Below are positions 23,680 to 36,344 of a DNA stretch of 64,000 nucleotides, one piece after another. Position 1 is the first letter of the stretch; each line of letters opens with the position of its first letter. The DNA comes from Blastomyces gilchristii SLH14081 (Eukaryota; Ascomycota; Eurotiomycetes; Onygenales; Ajellomycetaceae), in contig NW_003101667.1 in assembly GCF_000003855.2 (NCBI RefSeq), forward strand, positions 655,012 to 719,011. The letters are read 5' to 3'. The position numbers and the translations under genes were made by a program. Below the pieces are notes generated by a model. It made no database searches and had not been told where the DNA came from. It saw only the letters and a list, made by a program, of their open reading frames with translations.

Positions 23680-23991
23680 TGTGACGGGCTGCGCCCGATC
23701 AATCATATAGACTATTTCATTACACTCCACAGATTCCGCTGAAAGCTCCGATCCTCGGTCGCCGATTCTCAGCTGAAAAACTCATGAAATTTCTATTCTT
23801 CCACTCTGAAGCTTCATCATATACACAGAGTCTCTATTCTTTCATCTCAAAGCTTCACTGCATACATGTATAAATATTCACTCTGATTACTGATTCCTGC
23901 ACTTTCTCTTTCTTTTCTTCTCTAACATTTTTCACTTTTGTATTATAAGACCTATATATTATACTGATCTATTCAGTGTAGGCCTCTTACA
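23680..23991 (+). repeat. Y 5' LTR
   Basis: 312 bp; keeps GC-rich motifs (GACGGGCTGCGCCCG; GCTCCGATCCTCGG) that are mutated in the 3' LTR. Confidence 0.93.
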
Positions 23992-24099
23992 CTTGAAAAA
24001 TGTTCATTGTCTTCTTATTAGAAATGATTATTCATCAAGAAGATATTCAAACATGTAATAACATATAAGAAATAGAGAAATAATCAATCAGTTAAGCAG

Positions 24100-27000
24100 A
24101 CACTGAGTCTCTATATAGAAACTTGCTCATCAGTTGTTCTGACTCTGTAACAAGATCTCACAAGAGAATATTAGTAAAAGATCTGAGAGTTCTGACATCT
24201 TAGATGTATGAGATATTTATATAATTACATTCTTCTGATTTCACAGATAACACACATCTGACAAACAATACAGCTATGTCTACTGATAATATGAGAGAAC
24301 TCTCAAATGTGAGTATAGATACAGTGTCACAGTGACTCTGAGCAATATTGAAATTATAATAACAATAAATAGCTGATATGCATGCAACTCAACAATGTCA
24401 ATATAAAGAGATTCAATGATTGTTTCAACAAGAAACCTCTGCACAGACAATTTCAACACTGATAGAATTGAATATAATACAAGCACTGAAAGAATACTTA
24501 GATACTTCTGTATATTTCTATACTTCTGATCTCACTCTCTATTCATCATGAAGATTGGAAATGCTTGTGAAACTAAGTGTAGATGAAGATATCATCAGTT
24601 TGTTAACTAATCAAGATTGATATATCAATGATTGATTGAAGAATTGCATGAGACAGAAGTTTCATTCATGAATGAAAGCATGTGAATCAGTGTTATGTAC
24701 ATCTGACAACATTATCAAATATCTCAATGTTCTGTTTTGAGATACTGCTATACAACAGAAGACATTAGATTGATTACAGAGTGTTTAACAGAGAAATACT
24801 TCTCTCACAACATTCATTCCTGATTTCAATATCAAGATTCTAGAAGCAGGTGATCAATCTTGAAAGAATTGAATGAAGATTAGCATGCTCAAGAAGACAC
24901 TAACTTTCAAACTTCTACAGACTCTCATAAGTGTAGATGAAGACCAGACTTATGAAGACTTCTGCATACAACTCTGAACATTAAATGACTGTCTTATCAA
25001 GCTTAAGAGTATACAGAACAGCAGTAGAAGATGATACATCTCAGCTATTCATACATCTGTGTCAAAGAATAACAATGCAGATGTCATGAATTGAGTGAAC
25101 TCAAATGCCTATATATAAACAAGGATTTCTGCTGTTTGAACAGGCTTCTGAGTTCTCAGAATTGCTTCTGAAGAAGTCACTGATCAACATTAATAAGAAG
25201 TATGCAATAATTATAACTGATTAGAATACATTACTTTCAACTGCTGATTGACCTATGTACCTTCTCACTCAAGAGAAAGATCAGTGTCTTCTCCCTCAAA
25301 GAATGAATCAGCATCTGTTCATGTCAATCACATCACATTAGAGAAAGATTCAGAAGATAACTATGAGAATGCTCTGATAAAACAGGGAAAAGATTAGCTT
25401 CTGTTCAAATTTGCAAGCAGAAGCTTGAAGAGGTTAAATGATGATAATTTAAAGAGAAAATGACAATGAATGCAATTCTTATATCTACTGTGATAGATAA
25501 CATGTATAATATGAAAGCCATGATAGACAGTAATCTATGTTATTATGTAATGATTAAATCTTCAGTTGTAAGATATTATAACCTTCAGTGTATTCTCTTA
25601 TTAAAACTCTGACTTCTTGCAGAATTTGATGATTCAAAAGACATTCACATCTGTCACATGATGAAACTAAATATAGATGTCAGAGAACATCAATGTGAAG
25701 ATGCTTATATATATGAAGTCAATAATCTTGACTATAATCTTATGCTAGAACTTGTCTGACTATCTGAACAAGGTATCTTATTGAATACTCAAAACAGAAG
25801 CTTAATATTCTCTAACAATGATAGAATTCATGAAGATGATATTTACAAGACTATGAATCTTATACAGATCTCTGTCATCACTTATGAATTACTCTGAAAA
25901 AGAAGTCATTGATAAGATTACTGACAAAGTCACTGATAGCAGAATTATATAGCAATCTATTTTATCAGTCTGACTGATATTAAGAAAGCTCTAGAGAAGT
26001 TATTTTATACTACAATAACAGATTCTCATATAAAACTTTCTCAATAATATCATGAATATCTAGATATCTTCTGACAAGATAATAAGGTTATAAATCTATC
26101 TCTCTTACAAGGTTCAGAAGTGAATCACAGTATCAAGTTGAAAAAGAAGAATGACAAGAACTCTGAATTATCATGAGGTCTTCTTTATAACATGTTCTGA
26201 GATGAACTTCTTCTTCTTTGAAAGACACTCAATGATCTGTTGAATAAAGAATTCATATGTATTAGTAACTTCTCTGCTACAGCTTCTATTCTCTTTGCAA
26301 AGAAACCAGATGAAGAACTCTGATTCTGTGTGAACTATTGAGAACTGAACAGATTAACAAAGAAAGACTGTTACTCTTTATCTCTTATCAATGAAACTCT
26401 AGCTCATATTGAGCAAGCTCAATGATTTACAAAGCTAGATGTCATCACTGTGTTTCATAAGATCTGTATTACTGAAGAAGATGAGTGACTTACAGCATTT
26501 CAAACATAATATAATCTCTTTAAATAAATAGTCACATCTTTCAGACTGACTAACACTCTCAGTACATTTCAGAAGTATATTAACTGAGCACTCTGAGTCT
26601 TTCTTAATGAATTTGTATCTATATACCTCAATGATATTCTCATCTTCACTGATGAGTTCAGAAAAGAACATTAAGAACATGTGTGAAGAGTATTACAATG
26701 ACTATGAGAAGCAGAACTATCAATAAACATAGACAAGTGTGATTTTAAAGTTAAAAGTACAAAATATCTAGGCTTTATTATAGAAGCTGGTAAGAAAATC
26801 TGAATGAATTCTGAGAAGATCTCTGTTATTCTTGAATGAGAAGCTCTGTGCACAGTGAAAGATATATAAAGCTTCATCAGATTTGCTAACTTCTATCAGT
26901 GATTTATATACAACTTCTCAGATATTGTGAGATCACTTACAGAACTCACTAAGAAAGACTCAGTATTTCAATAATCAGTGAACACTGATGCTGTATTTAC

Positions 27001-29000
27001 ACAGATGAAGAAGATATTCATTAATACATCTCTACTAATAACATTTGACTCTGACTGTGAAACAGTTATTGAAGCTGACTTCTCTGACTATGTTACAGAG
27101 AAAGCTATATTATAATATAATGATGAAGATGTCTTATAATTATGTGTCTTAATATCTAAGAAGTTGAACCTTGCTGAATGCAACTATGAGATCTATGATA
27201 AGAAACTTCTCACAATAGTATACTGTCTAGATGAATAAGACTCTGAGCTCTGAAGTGTCTTCAAATTTGAGATAATCACAGATTATAAGAATCTCAAACA
27301 CTTTACTATCATCTGTAAGCTTACTGAATGACAGATGCAATGATCTGAGCTATTAAGCTGTTTTTATTTCATGATACACTACTGCCTCAGCAGTCAGAAC
27401 TCAATGACAGATACTCTCTCATAATGAGAGTAAGATATGTCATTCAATATAACAGACACTCACTGAAAGAACTGAGAGCACTGACTGTTAGATCTGAAAA
27501 TACTAGTTAATTATAATGAGATTACTTATGACACTATACATGCTTCTCTGATTAGAACATTCTCTCTTCAAACTGATACTGATATCTCAACTTCTTCTGA
27601 ACCTACACTGAATGAATTATAACATATAACAGTTCAAACTGACAGACTTCTTCAAGCACTCACTGAAGCAGTATATCAAGAAGTACTCTGATTCCTCTCA
27701 GAACTATGTATAAGAACTGACATCTCAGAATACTCAATTGATAATAATAACACTCTGTGATTCTGTGAATAATGCTGAGTCTCTTATTCTGAATCTCTAC
27801 ACATTTAGATAATGCAAGAGATGCATAATTTATATATGATCAGTTATTCAGATTGTGAACAACTGTATTGAATAATCTCTTGAGAATTCTACTAATCTGA
27901 GATATTGAACAGCATCAGATGCTTTGTCTGAAACTGCAACTATTATTCTTTCATCATCTTATGAAAGAACTGTAGAAAAGGCCTGCTGAAATCACTTAAT
28001 ATTTCTGATAGAATCTGATAAGATATAGTAATTAACTTCACTGTTGATCTCTCTGAGAGTAAGAGTTATAAGAACATTCTGATCATCATTGACTGATTGA
28101 GTAAAAATATAATATTAAAATCTTATAATAAGATAGACACTGAACAAGTCACTGAAGTCTTTCTACAGAGTCTGTTCTATTGAATATATGAATTACTGAG
28201 ATCTATAGTATCAGATCAAGACTGATAATTTATGAGCACTCTTTGAATAAGAATCTGTCAAGTTCTCAAGATTATACACTGTTTATTAACTGTCTATCGC
28301 TCTGAGACTGATGATGTATCAGAATAGATAATTCAGACTGTAAAGAATTATCTTTATAAGTTCTGCAATCATCTATAAGATGATTGACATAATCTTCTTC
28401 TACACACAGAGATTGCTATCAATGACTGAGATACTGTCTTAACAGATGTAAGTTCATTCTTTCTTACACACAGTTATTACATGAAAGTGTTAAATCTTCT
28501 AGAGATCACACAGTTCACACTGAACCTCTGCAGTCTGATTCAGATTGCTGATAATATAGTAATGAAGCTCTGAGATGCTCACAACTGAGCAGAAGCCTTT
28601 ATGATAAGTGATAAACAAGATCAAGAGAACTGAATCAATGTTCACTAAGACTCTGCTGAGCAATATAAGATAGAAGACCTGATATGATTGAATCTTAAGA
28701 ATATATAAATCACACACTCATCTCATACACTGAATTATCACCATGTCAAGTATAAAGTGATAGAAGTTTTAGACAGCTACAACTATTATCTTGACACATC
28801 ATCAGAGATACATAATGTGTTTTATATAAGCTTGTTTTACTGTGTTATCACTGATTCATTCTCTTCTCAACTGACTTCTGACTGACAGCTGCTAGAGATC
28901 ATAGAAGAAGATAATGAACTTGAATGAGAGATTGAAGATATTCTTGATAAGAGACTCTGCAGCTGCAGCTGATAATATCTTATGAAATGAGTCAGGTATA
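24100..29000 (+). pseudogene. Y gag-pol, decayed
   Basis: Gag-like sequence occupies ~24,100-25,400, with no clear zinc knuckle. The protease region reads MIDSNLCYYV (~25,525; DSG as DSN) with NLDYNLMLEL downstream. RT: ELNRLTKKD, SLINETLAHIEQAQ, FTKLDVI (~26,340-26,450) and a catalytic box YLNDILIF (~26,625). RNase H: ECNYEIYDKKLLTIVYCLDE and FEIITDYKNLKHF (~27,180-27,310). Integrase core ~28,060-28,480; the C-terminal EIEDILDKRLC (~28,930) looks like a truncated chromodomain. Stops are frequent and mostly TGA/TAA/TAG from transitions. Not functional. Confidence 0.82.
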
Positions 29001-29107
29001 ATTATCTGATCTGAACTTCAAGCTCTGTATTATCTGAGACAGCAGCTCTTGACTGATGAAAACTGCATGCTCATGACCTCATATCACTTCTGAAAAAGAG
29101 AAGCTAA

Positions 29108-29419
29108 TGTGATGAGCTGTGTCTGATCAATTATATAGACCATTTCATTACACTTCACAGATTTCACTGAAAGATTCAATTCTCAGTCATCAATTCTCAG
29201 CTGAAAAATTCATGAAATTTCTATTCTTCTGCTCTGAAGCTTTATCATATATACAGAGTCTCTATTCTTTCATCTCAAAGCTTCACTATGTACATGTATA
29301 AATATTCACTCTGATTACTGATTCCTGCACTTTCTCTTTCTTTCCTTCTCTAACATTTTCCACTTTTGTATTATAAGACCTATATATTATACTGATCTAT
29401 TCAGTGTAGGCCTCTTACA
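29108..29419 (+). repeat. Y 3' LTR
   Basis: 312 bp, same termini as the 5' LTR, with most CG/CC/GG positions changed (GATGAGCTGTGTCTGATC for GACGGGCTGCGCCCGATC). Confidence 0.93.
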
Positions 29420-29421
29420 CT

Positions 29422-29927
29422 TAGACTGACCGTGTGACCGTGTCTGGGACCAGGGCCAGATTTTTTGATAGTCTCATTATCAATTTGACTGATCCCATTA
29501 CACAGTTTTAACATTAGATAGTAGTTTTATACTGTCTCAGTGAGACTTACTGTCTACTCTTATCACATTTTCCAAATGAGATCATGATTTTCACTTCTCA
29601 ATTTAAATTATTTTTATTGCTTTAAATGACTTTAAATCTCATTTGAGCATTATCAAAAAGTGTTACTTTTTAAAAAATTAAAAATAGTCTAAAAAAAACC
29701 TTAAAATGTCTAAAAATAGTAACTTTATGTCAAGAATGGGACTAAATGAGATTAAATGAGACCACTTTCTCATTTTTTTCATGTCATGGTTTCATTTTAA
29801 GATCTGATATATAGTCACTTTGCATATTTTTTTAATGACTAGTCCCAGCGGGATTCACACCAAGAAATGTATGAGATCAGATCAAATGGGACCAAATGTG
29901 AAATTCATGGTCCCGGCGGCCAGTCTA
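29422..29927 (+). mobile_element. MITE A (506 bp, hAT-like)
   Basis: Begins TAGACTGACCG and ends CGGCCAGTCTA; 8-bp TSD CTTACACT (29,414-29,421 and 29,928-29,935). The first TSD copy is the end of the Y LTR, so this insertion is younger than Y. No coding capacity. Confidence 0.93.
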
Positions 29928-29938
29928 CTTACACTAGT

Positions 29939-30737
29939 GTTGCTGTTCTCAATCCCTTGCAGAATCTATTGAATATTAAGGTATTAAAACTAGATTTAAT
30001 ATATCTCACTGTGCAGGGATCAAAGGCTCAGTCAGACCTTGAAGTATACTGATTTTATAGTTGTTGTGCCGTTGACTCGTTGTCTGCTGGTTATGTATCA
30101 AATACTGTTGCCAAGGTATCTTTTTGTATTTTTCTGCCGGGGATTGGCCAGATTGGGAGGGGTGGTACAAGGGTGGGACTTGGCATTGATGTCTTGATAC
30201 ACTGAAGACAGACAGGGTTTTCGCGGAGGTTGCACTTCAGATGTGTCCATTGATTATATGCTTGATATTATTGCTGAGGTATCTTTTTGTATTTTTCTGC
30301 CGGGGATGGGCCAGATTGGGAAGGGCGGTACAAGGGTGGGACTTGGCGTTGATGTTTTGGAACATCAAAGATGGACAGGGTTTTCGCGGAGGTTGCTCCT
30401 CAGATATCTCCACAATTACAGATCAGGGATCTTCCAAAATCAAGAAGATTGGCGCATATGGCTTGGTCTCTTCACCTTACAATTTGTATGGCAATTTGGC
30501 CCGAGGTTGTGGTGTGGTAGGGGTGAACGGGGGATAATCCCACACAGGAGTTTCAAACAATGTCTGGTTCACGTTTGGCTGGATAACTCCACCACCACAC
30601 GGGGTATGCGGTCGGCGATGGGGTCAAAATGCTCGTATGATCGAGGGCTATTCGATGGATCTATCGGCGGGGTCTTATTCGAAAAATCGAGCGAGTTCGT
30701 GGTGGAGCGGTTGGACTTTTTCATGTGTTTGCAATCT
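29939..30737 (-). other. LINE2 distal 5' region with two 163-bp tandem units, little mutated
   Basis: Homologous (reverse) to 48,562-49,333 of LINE1. Two tandem units start at 30,114 and 30,277 (period 163 bp; GTATCTTTTTGTATTTTTCTG at the head of each). Base composition is normal (many CG, CC and GG), in sharp contrast to the ORFs of the same element. A 178-codon frame on the plus strand (30,243-30,779) crosses into the inverted ORF1 fragment, runs antisense to the element and is not conserved as a protein. In LINEs, tandem 5' monomers often carry the internal promoter; that role here is inference. Confidence 0.75.
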
Positions 30738-30854
30738 CTTGTTTCAGAGACTCAAAATGCGCATTCTGTGTCTGCTTAAATGCTTCAATTGTAAAGAAAA
30801 ACATGCATCTAGCTTAAAAGAATGTATGTTTACTTCAAGAACTCAGAAGAACTG
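30738..30854 (+). pseudogene. Inverted fragment of LINE ORF1 at the 5' end of LINE2
   Basis: About 115 bp match the zinc-knuckle part of ORF1 (51,395-51,592 in LINE1) with an internal deletion of ~65 bp, in the orientation opposite to the rest of LINE2. The ATTAGCAGTAAG TSD follows immediately. This is the structure expected from twin priming during LINE integration (5' inversion). Confidence 0.8.
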
Positions 30855-30866
30855 ATTAGCAGTAAG

Positions 30867-33780
30867 TGTAATGTATTGTGAAATATTACCAGGACTTATT
30901 TATCTTCTAACAATTGCCAGAATATACTATTATAAATGACACATCTTCTTCATCTTCTTATACATTCTCAACCTTCTTTTCTCAGGAGGCATCTGATTGT
31001 GTTTTTTGATTATGTGTGAATGCAGATGCTGATATATTTATTTTAATTTGTATAGAATCTTCATATGTTGACAGATCTGCATCTGCAGATGATAGTGAAC
31101 ATCTCAATATTGAATTATTAATTGAGAACTTGAAGAATGTGATAATGAAGAAATTGTCTGTGTTATATATGACTGAGTCTTCTGCATCTCTCTCTATTCT
31201 CTCTGTTTCTTTCTCTGCTGCTTCTTCTCAATCTTCTACACTTGTCTCTGTGTCTGATTCTCCCGCTTCTGCTATCTCTGTTGTTATGACTCTCACTTCT
31301 ACTACTTCTGCTCTCACTACTTCTGCTCTCTCTGTCTCTGTCACTTCTGTCTTCATTATCAGCTCTCTCTGTTTCAAGAAGATGTTATATAGACTTGATG
31401 AATCATGTTTCTTAGTATATATACTTCTGCTCTTTTTACTGATCTCTAGAATAATTTATTATATGAAGACAGTGTATGATACAACTATCTGAAGCTCAGT
31501 TACAGATACTGATTATTATATTTATTTTAAGTATTTATGATAAGATAATTATTTATTCATACTGAAGAATCACTTCTCTTCTCAACAGTGTTAAGATTAT
31601 AAGTCTTTTCTTTTTTCCTCTTCTCTTTCTGACACTGATTTTCCTGTTCTTAGAAAAAATCATTATGAGTTTTATTATATACAAAGTCATGATATTCACA
31701 GATATCAAGAAACTTTTTATAATTATAAAGTTTAACATTGCTGGTACATTCACTCTGATGAATTTCTTTGAGATAATAGATCTGTATCAGTCTATTCTCT
31801 AATATCTATTATCTGACTTTGTGATGCAGGCAAAAAATATTCATGTTTTCAGCAATGAAAATGTGAATATTATACTCTTTTACACTTATAAGTGTGAGAC
31901 TGATACATCTTGTCTGAGATGTTGTCATGAAAATGAGCTGTTTATATACTGCATTCTGCTTTCTGTATTTTCTCATGTTTCTCTCTCTCTTTCTAAGAAG
32001 TCTTGTATGTGTTGTAATTATGTATATAACTCTAAGATCAGTGAGTGTTCATTTAATAACTGTTCTCATCTCTGATTTTGCAGTTTTCATACACTAATAA
32101 TGATTCTTAGTTGCTCTGACATCAGAGGTCATTTTAATCAAAGATGATAATATTACTGAGACTACTCTCTCTCACTCTCAAGCTTCTCTTATTATTTTCT
32201 CTCTCTTCTCTGTGAGAAAGATTGTGTACATATCAGATTATAAGTATTTGACTCTGAGTGACTTCTGCTGTTATTCATTCAGTTCTGCATCTTCTTCTTC
32301 TTTCATTTCTTTCATCTTCACTTTCTCTGTCTTAACTTCTGATTCTGTAGATTCTGCACTCTTCTTCAATTTTTCTACACATATATGTACACATTTCTAT
32401 ATTAGCATTTCAGTCAATCTTGTAATAAACAATATTAATATTGTACACAGAGTGATAGAGAAATCAGAGATGTATATAATATTGTTGTAAGAGCAGCTTA
32501 CAGCTCTCAAATTTCTTACAGATCTTAAGTTTTGAGATTTTCTTTGTTTTTGATGTTTTTCAGATTATGTAATGTTGAAAATAGATTAAACATGTGATGT
32601 ATGAAAATAAATGAGATATGTATAATAACATTTGTCTTTTTACAGCTCATTCTTACAGTTGATAATCAATTCATTATTCATTATCTCTTTTCTCTTCTTA
32701 CACTTTATCTTTGTCTGCTAGCTACTACTCTTATACAACCTCTATATAATACAGTATTTGATGAGTAGGTTCAGCAGCTTTCATCTCTTGTGATTCTGTC
32801 TTGTGTATTATACTGTCTCTCTTCACTTACTCAGACTACTACAGTAAACAGCTTATTAAAACTAATCTCATCTCATCTCTGAGTATTCTTAGAGATCAAG
32901 ATAGCTTAGTCTTATATGTCTGTGAATGTTTCAGATACTTCATTCTCTGTTGTCTCTATAATTGAACTGATGTAAACAGTTAAATTCAACTCTGAATTCC
33001 TTTTTCTTCTGTAATTTAATTCACATGCAAGTCTGCTGCTCTGAGATTACTCTTTACTGTGTTGCATTCACTGTCTGCAGCACATTATCATACAATCAGC
33101 TACAGTCTTATCACTTATTAAAGTGTGATATTTATCTGATTTCTTCATTTCTTCTCATTCTTTTCTTATTATTGTGAAAAGATTGAAATAAGTAAGATTA
33201 TCTGATTTATAAGCATCTATGATTTCTCTTACTTTGCAAGACTTTTCAATCATAAGTCTCTTCTTTTTCAACAGTGATAATAGTGCTGCAGATAATTATA
33301 ATCTGCTCAGATCTTGTATCTTTGTTTTTATAAGATATGAATCATTTATTAAGTTACATAAGATCTGTCTCTCTGATTTCTTCAATATACATATTCTCAG
33401 AGAGTGTGATTTGAGTATTTTATAGAGCTTAAATCACCTAGATTGAAACTTCTCAGAACTCTCATTATATATGAGAACTCACATTCTTATCTTGAGACTC
33501 AATTCCTTCACTAGTGAGTCTTATATTCTTTTTAATTGAATTGCTCAGTTCAGAAGTAACTCATTAGCTTTTACACATGCATGACTGATTTCTTTCAATC
33601 TTGATTCTGTATTCATGACTGCTGCATCTGCAACTGCTGTGACTGTTGTATTTACAACTACTGTTCTCTCCCTCATCTTTTTCAAAGCATTCTCTGAGAT
33701 GCGCGGATGCAATTCATACAACAGATAGAATGATAAATGCTTGAAGACTGCATGCTGCTAAATTCGCATGACTAATAGTG
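30867..33780 (-). other. Long 3' internal region of W
   Basis: About 2.9 kb after the W integrase, unusually long for a gypsy 3' region. No pol-strand domain was recognised. The opposite strand contains the frames described at 31,016-32,075. Confidence 0.6.
31016..32075 (+). pseudogene. Antisense Ser/Ala-rich and Cys-cluster frames in W
   Basis: On the strand opposite to W pol, 31,016-31,492 is open for 158 codons: an acidic start (RSASADDSEHLNIELL), then a long Ser/Thr/Ala/Val-rich run. About 330 bp later, in another frame, 31,821-32,075 is open for 84 codons and holds two Cys groups (CLRCC-x8-C and CMCC-x10-C). The order, Ser/Ala/Pro-rich then Cys cluster, is the same as in the antisense frame of Z0 although W and Z are different families. 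It could be one gene broken by a frameshift or intron, or remains of another insertion. No family recognised. Confidence 0.4.
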
Positions 33781-36344
33781 TCTGACTGAGATATTCATCT
33801 CATAATCTTGTAGACTTGCTCACTAGATATTTCATCAGCATATTATTCAGAATTCTATTCAAGTGTTTTATCTTTCTGTTTATTCATGAATGATATGATG
33901 TTATTCTACAATGTCTTGTCTGTAACTAGCTTATGAAATGCCTCACTACTTCTTCTATGAGATTTGCACTGTTATCAGTTAGAATCTCATACATTATTTC
34001 ATAGTTGATATAGATTTTATTATATAGAAACTTTGTCATCATCTTCTCTATCATCTCTGAAACTGCTTTCATGACTGGTCAGTCAGTAGTGTAGTCAATA
34101 ACAGGAATTATTCAACAGTTTTCATTTGATATTTATAATAATATGTCTATGAGATTCATCTCTCATTATTCAAACAGTTATATTATATATTTTATCTGAT
34201 GTTGTACTTTCTCATATTCTAACTCTTTCTTAGATTCTTTTACAACCTGGTAATTCAGGCACTTGTGAGTGTATATCTGAATATTCTCAGTCATGCTTGA
34301 TCAGTACACTCTTGATTTGAGTACACTCATAAGTTCAGAACTTTCTAAGTGACTGAATTCCTTGTGCATATAAGTCATCAAGTCATGTTTAAATAAATGT
34401 TCTAGATAGAGAGCTTCTGCATATTCTAGATTGTGATAAAGTATAACATTATTTTTCAATTTTATCAGCTTGAAGTTCAGAAGCATCTCTTCTACTATAT
34501 TTATAAGATACTTATCATCTGACATCTTATCATTCTTTAAGTGAGAGATTGTTATATTCACTCATTCTGATTCCTTGCATTCTCTCAGTATATTTAACAC
34601 AAACTTTTCTTATATCTGATTCACAGAATTCTCACTCATGAAATCAGATCTGTAACTGATTGCATTAGATATCACAGTATCTGATCTCTTTCAGTATTTA
34701 ATATGAAGATTGTATACTTAGAACTCTGAGATTCAACATACTAAGTATTTGAAGAGTTTCATCATTAATTGTAGATAGATAAGACTTTCATAATCTATGA
34801 TTACTGTTGTTATATATCTGTTATTGATATATCTATTTCATAATATCAGCATATACTTAATCACTAGTAATTTCTTTTCATACACTAAGTAATTGAGCTC
34901 AGTGTCTGATAGTTTTCTATTATTATACACTATCAGATGCAGCTTGTCATTCTTACTCATCTGCAGAAGAGCATCTCTGATAGCTCATTCAAATGCATCT
35001 GTCTTGATATAGAAAGGTTTATCACAATCTAGATGAATAAGCACTGAGAATATTATGATACATTTTCTCAGTGTGAGAAAGATCTCTTTACATACAGTAT
35101 TTCAGATAATTGAATAAAACTTCTTCTTTTACAGATTTGCATTCATTTCTCTTAAGAGATCTGAGAGTGATGCAGATATTTATACAAAATTCTTGATAAA
35201 TCTGCAGTAATATGAGATTAACTCAAGAAACTATTATATATAATGTACATTTCTCAGCTACAGTCAATTCATTATAACATTCAATTTCTCTGAAATAAGG
35301 TGTATACAGTCATCACTTACTATATATTCTATAAACTTCAACTCTTTTATTTCAAACACATACTTAATTGATTTGATATAAAGCTTATACTCTGTCAGAG
35401 TTATAAGCACTTCATTGAGATACTTCAGATATTCATCATATAAGTTTAAGAAGACTAGAATGTTATTCAGATATATAAGATACAAGATTTCATTCTATTT
35501 ATAAAGAATTGTATTCATCATCATTTGAAAGATGACAGGTGCATTTATCAGACTGAGTGATATTGTCAGAAATTTAAACTTTCTTCATTATATATTAAAT
35601 GCAGTTCACAGTACTGATAATTTATCTATACAAATCTGTTAATATTCTGAGAGAAGATTAATCTTTGATAGATATCAGATATTTTCAACTATATTTAACT
35701 GTTATTGAATCTGTGATAGTGAATATTCATTCTTGATTATAAGCTTGTTGAGTGCTTGATAATTAATACACATTCATCACTTCTCATCTGCCTCTTTCAT
35801 AAATAGAACTGAGAAGCCTCACACACTTGATAAGAGTTGTATGAGACTATATTCTAGAAGATTCATGATCTGATACTTCTATTCTTCAAGATATGTTTGG
35901 AAAAGAGAGTATGCATTCTGATTGACTGATTTTGCATTCTCTGTGTCAATCTCATGTACAAATCCTTGTTTCAGCAGCAATTCTGATAAAAGATCTGTTT
36001 GAAAGATCTTTTCATACTTCGTCAGAAGTTTCTTCATACACTTGTTCTCTTATATATTTTTTATCTTGATTTTCTCTGCTTCTGAGTCCTGTATTACATA
36101 CAGAATGCTTTCAGATGAGGTCTTGTAAATTGTTCTCTTTACTTATTAATACATAAGCAGATTTAACTCTTCTATATCAGAGATATGAAATGTTCTTCTT
36201 ATATCAGTTGATGGAATCATATAAATCATTTTCTTTCTATTGATTAACTGCATATAACATGTATGTCATTGAATCTGTGAATTGAACCTTTGAAATCAAT
36301 CAAGTCTGAGAATAAGGTTATATTTCACATTCTGCAGCTCTCAC
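33780..36344 (-). pseudogene. W pol: RT, RNase H and integrase, decayed
   Basis: On the minus strand: RT with the catalytic box YLNNILVFLN (35,450-35,430), LYIKSIKYVFEIKELKFIEYIV downstream, and SYYCRFIKNF (~35,210). RNase H: FYIKTDAFE (~35,010), LNYLVYEKKLLVI (~34,890). Integrase: zinc-binding segment HKEFSHLESSELMSVLKSRVY (~34,360) with CLNYQ, then VIDYTTD-stop-PVMKAVSEM (~34,100), ILTDNSANL (~33,990) and a HCRITSYHS-stop-IN block (~33,900). The DYATGWP-type motif separates W from Z, G1 and Y. MITE B interrupts just upstream. Not functional. Confidence 0.85.

Larger units (their letters stand above)
23680..29419 (+). mobile_element. Y: complete Ty3/gypsy element inserted in the LINE2 5' region
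   Basis: LTRs of 312 bp (23,680-23,991; 29,108-29,419) start TGTGA and end CTTACA. The TSD is CTAGT (23,675-23,679 and 29,934-29,938), the right copy displaced by a MITE that inserted over the last bases of the element. LINE1 carries the empty site (ACTAG, 49,334-49,338). A second copy, Y2, lies inverted at 39,985-46,165. Total length 5,740 bp. Confidence 0.93.
9138..30854 (-). mobile_element. LINE2: Tad-like non-LTR retrotransposon, 5'-inverted, with nested G1, SINE, Y and MITE
   Basis: A minus-strand copy of the LINE at 48,562-56,246. It runs from its (TAA)n tail (TTA repeats at 9,138-9,158) through the 3' UTR, ORF2, ORF1 and the 5' region (29,939-30,737), and ends in a short inverted piece of ORF1. 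Perfect 12-bp TSDs ATTAGCAGTAAG lie at 9,126-9,137 and 30,855-30,866, almost 22 kb apart. Removing the nested insertions (G1 7.3 kb, SINE 0.4 kb, Y 5.7 kb, MITE 0.5 kb) restores an element of about 7.8 kb that aligns end to end with LINE1. Confidence 0.88.

Noticed and set aside
30243..30779. A 178-codon plus-strand gene, with a 162-codon counterpart at 48,563-49,051 (minus)
   Set aside because: Both lie in the GC-normal 5' region of the LINE, antisense to it; overlapping frames are equally open, the plus-strand one crosses an inversion junction, and no domain is recognisable.
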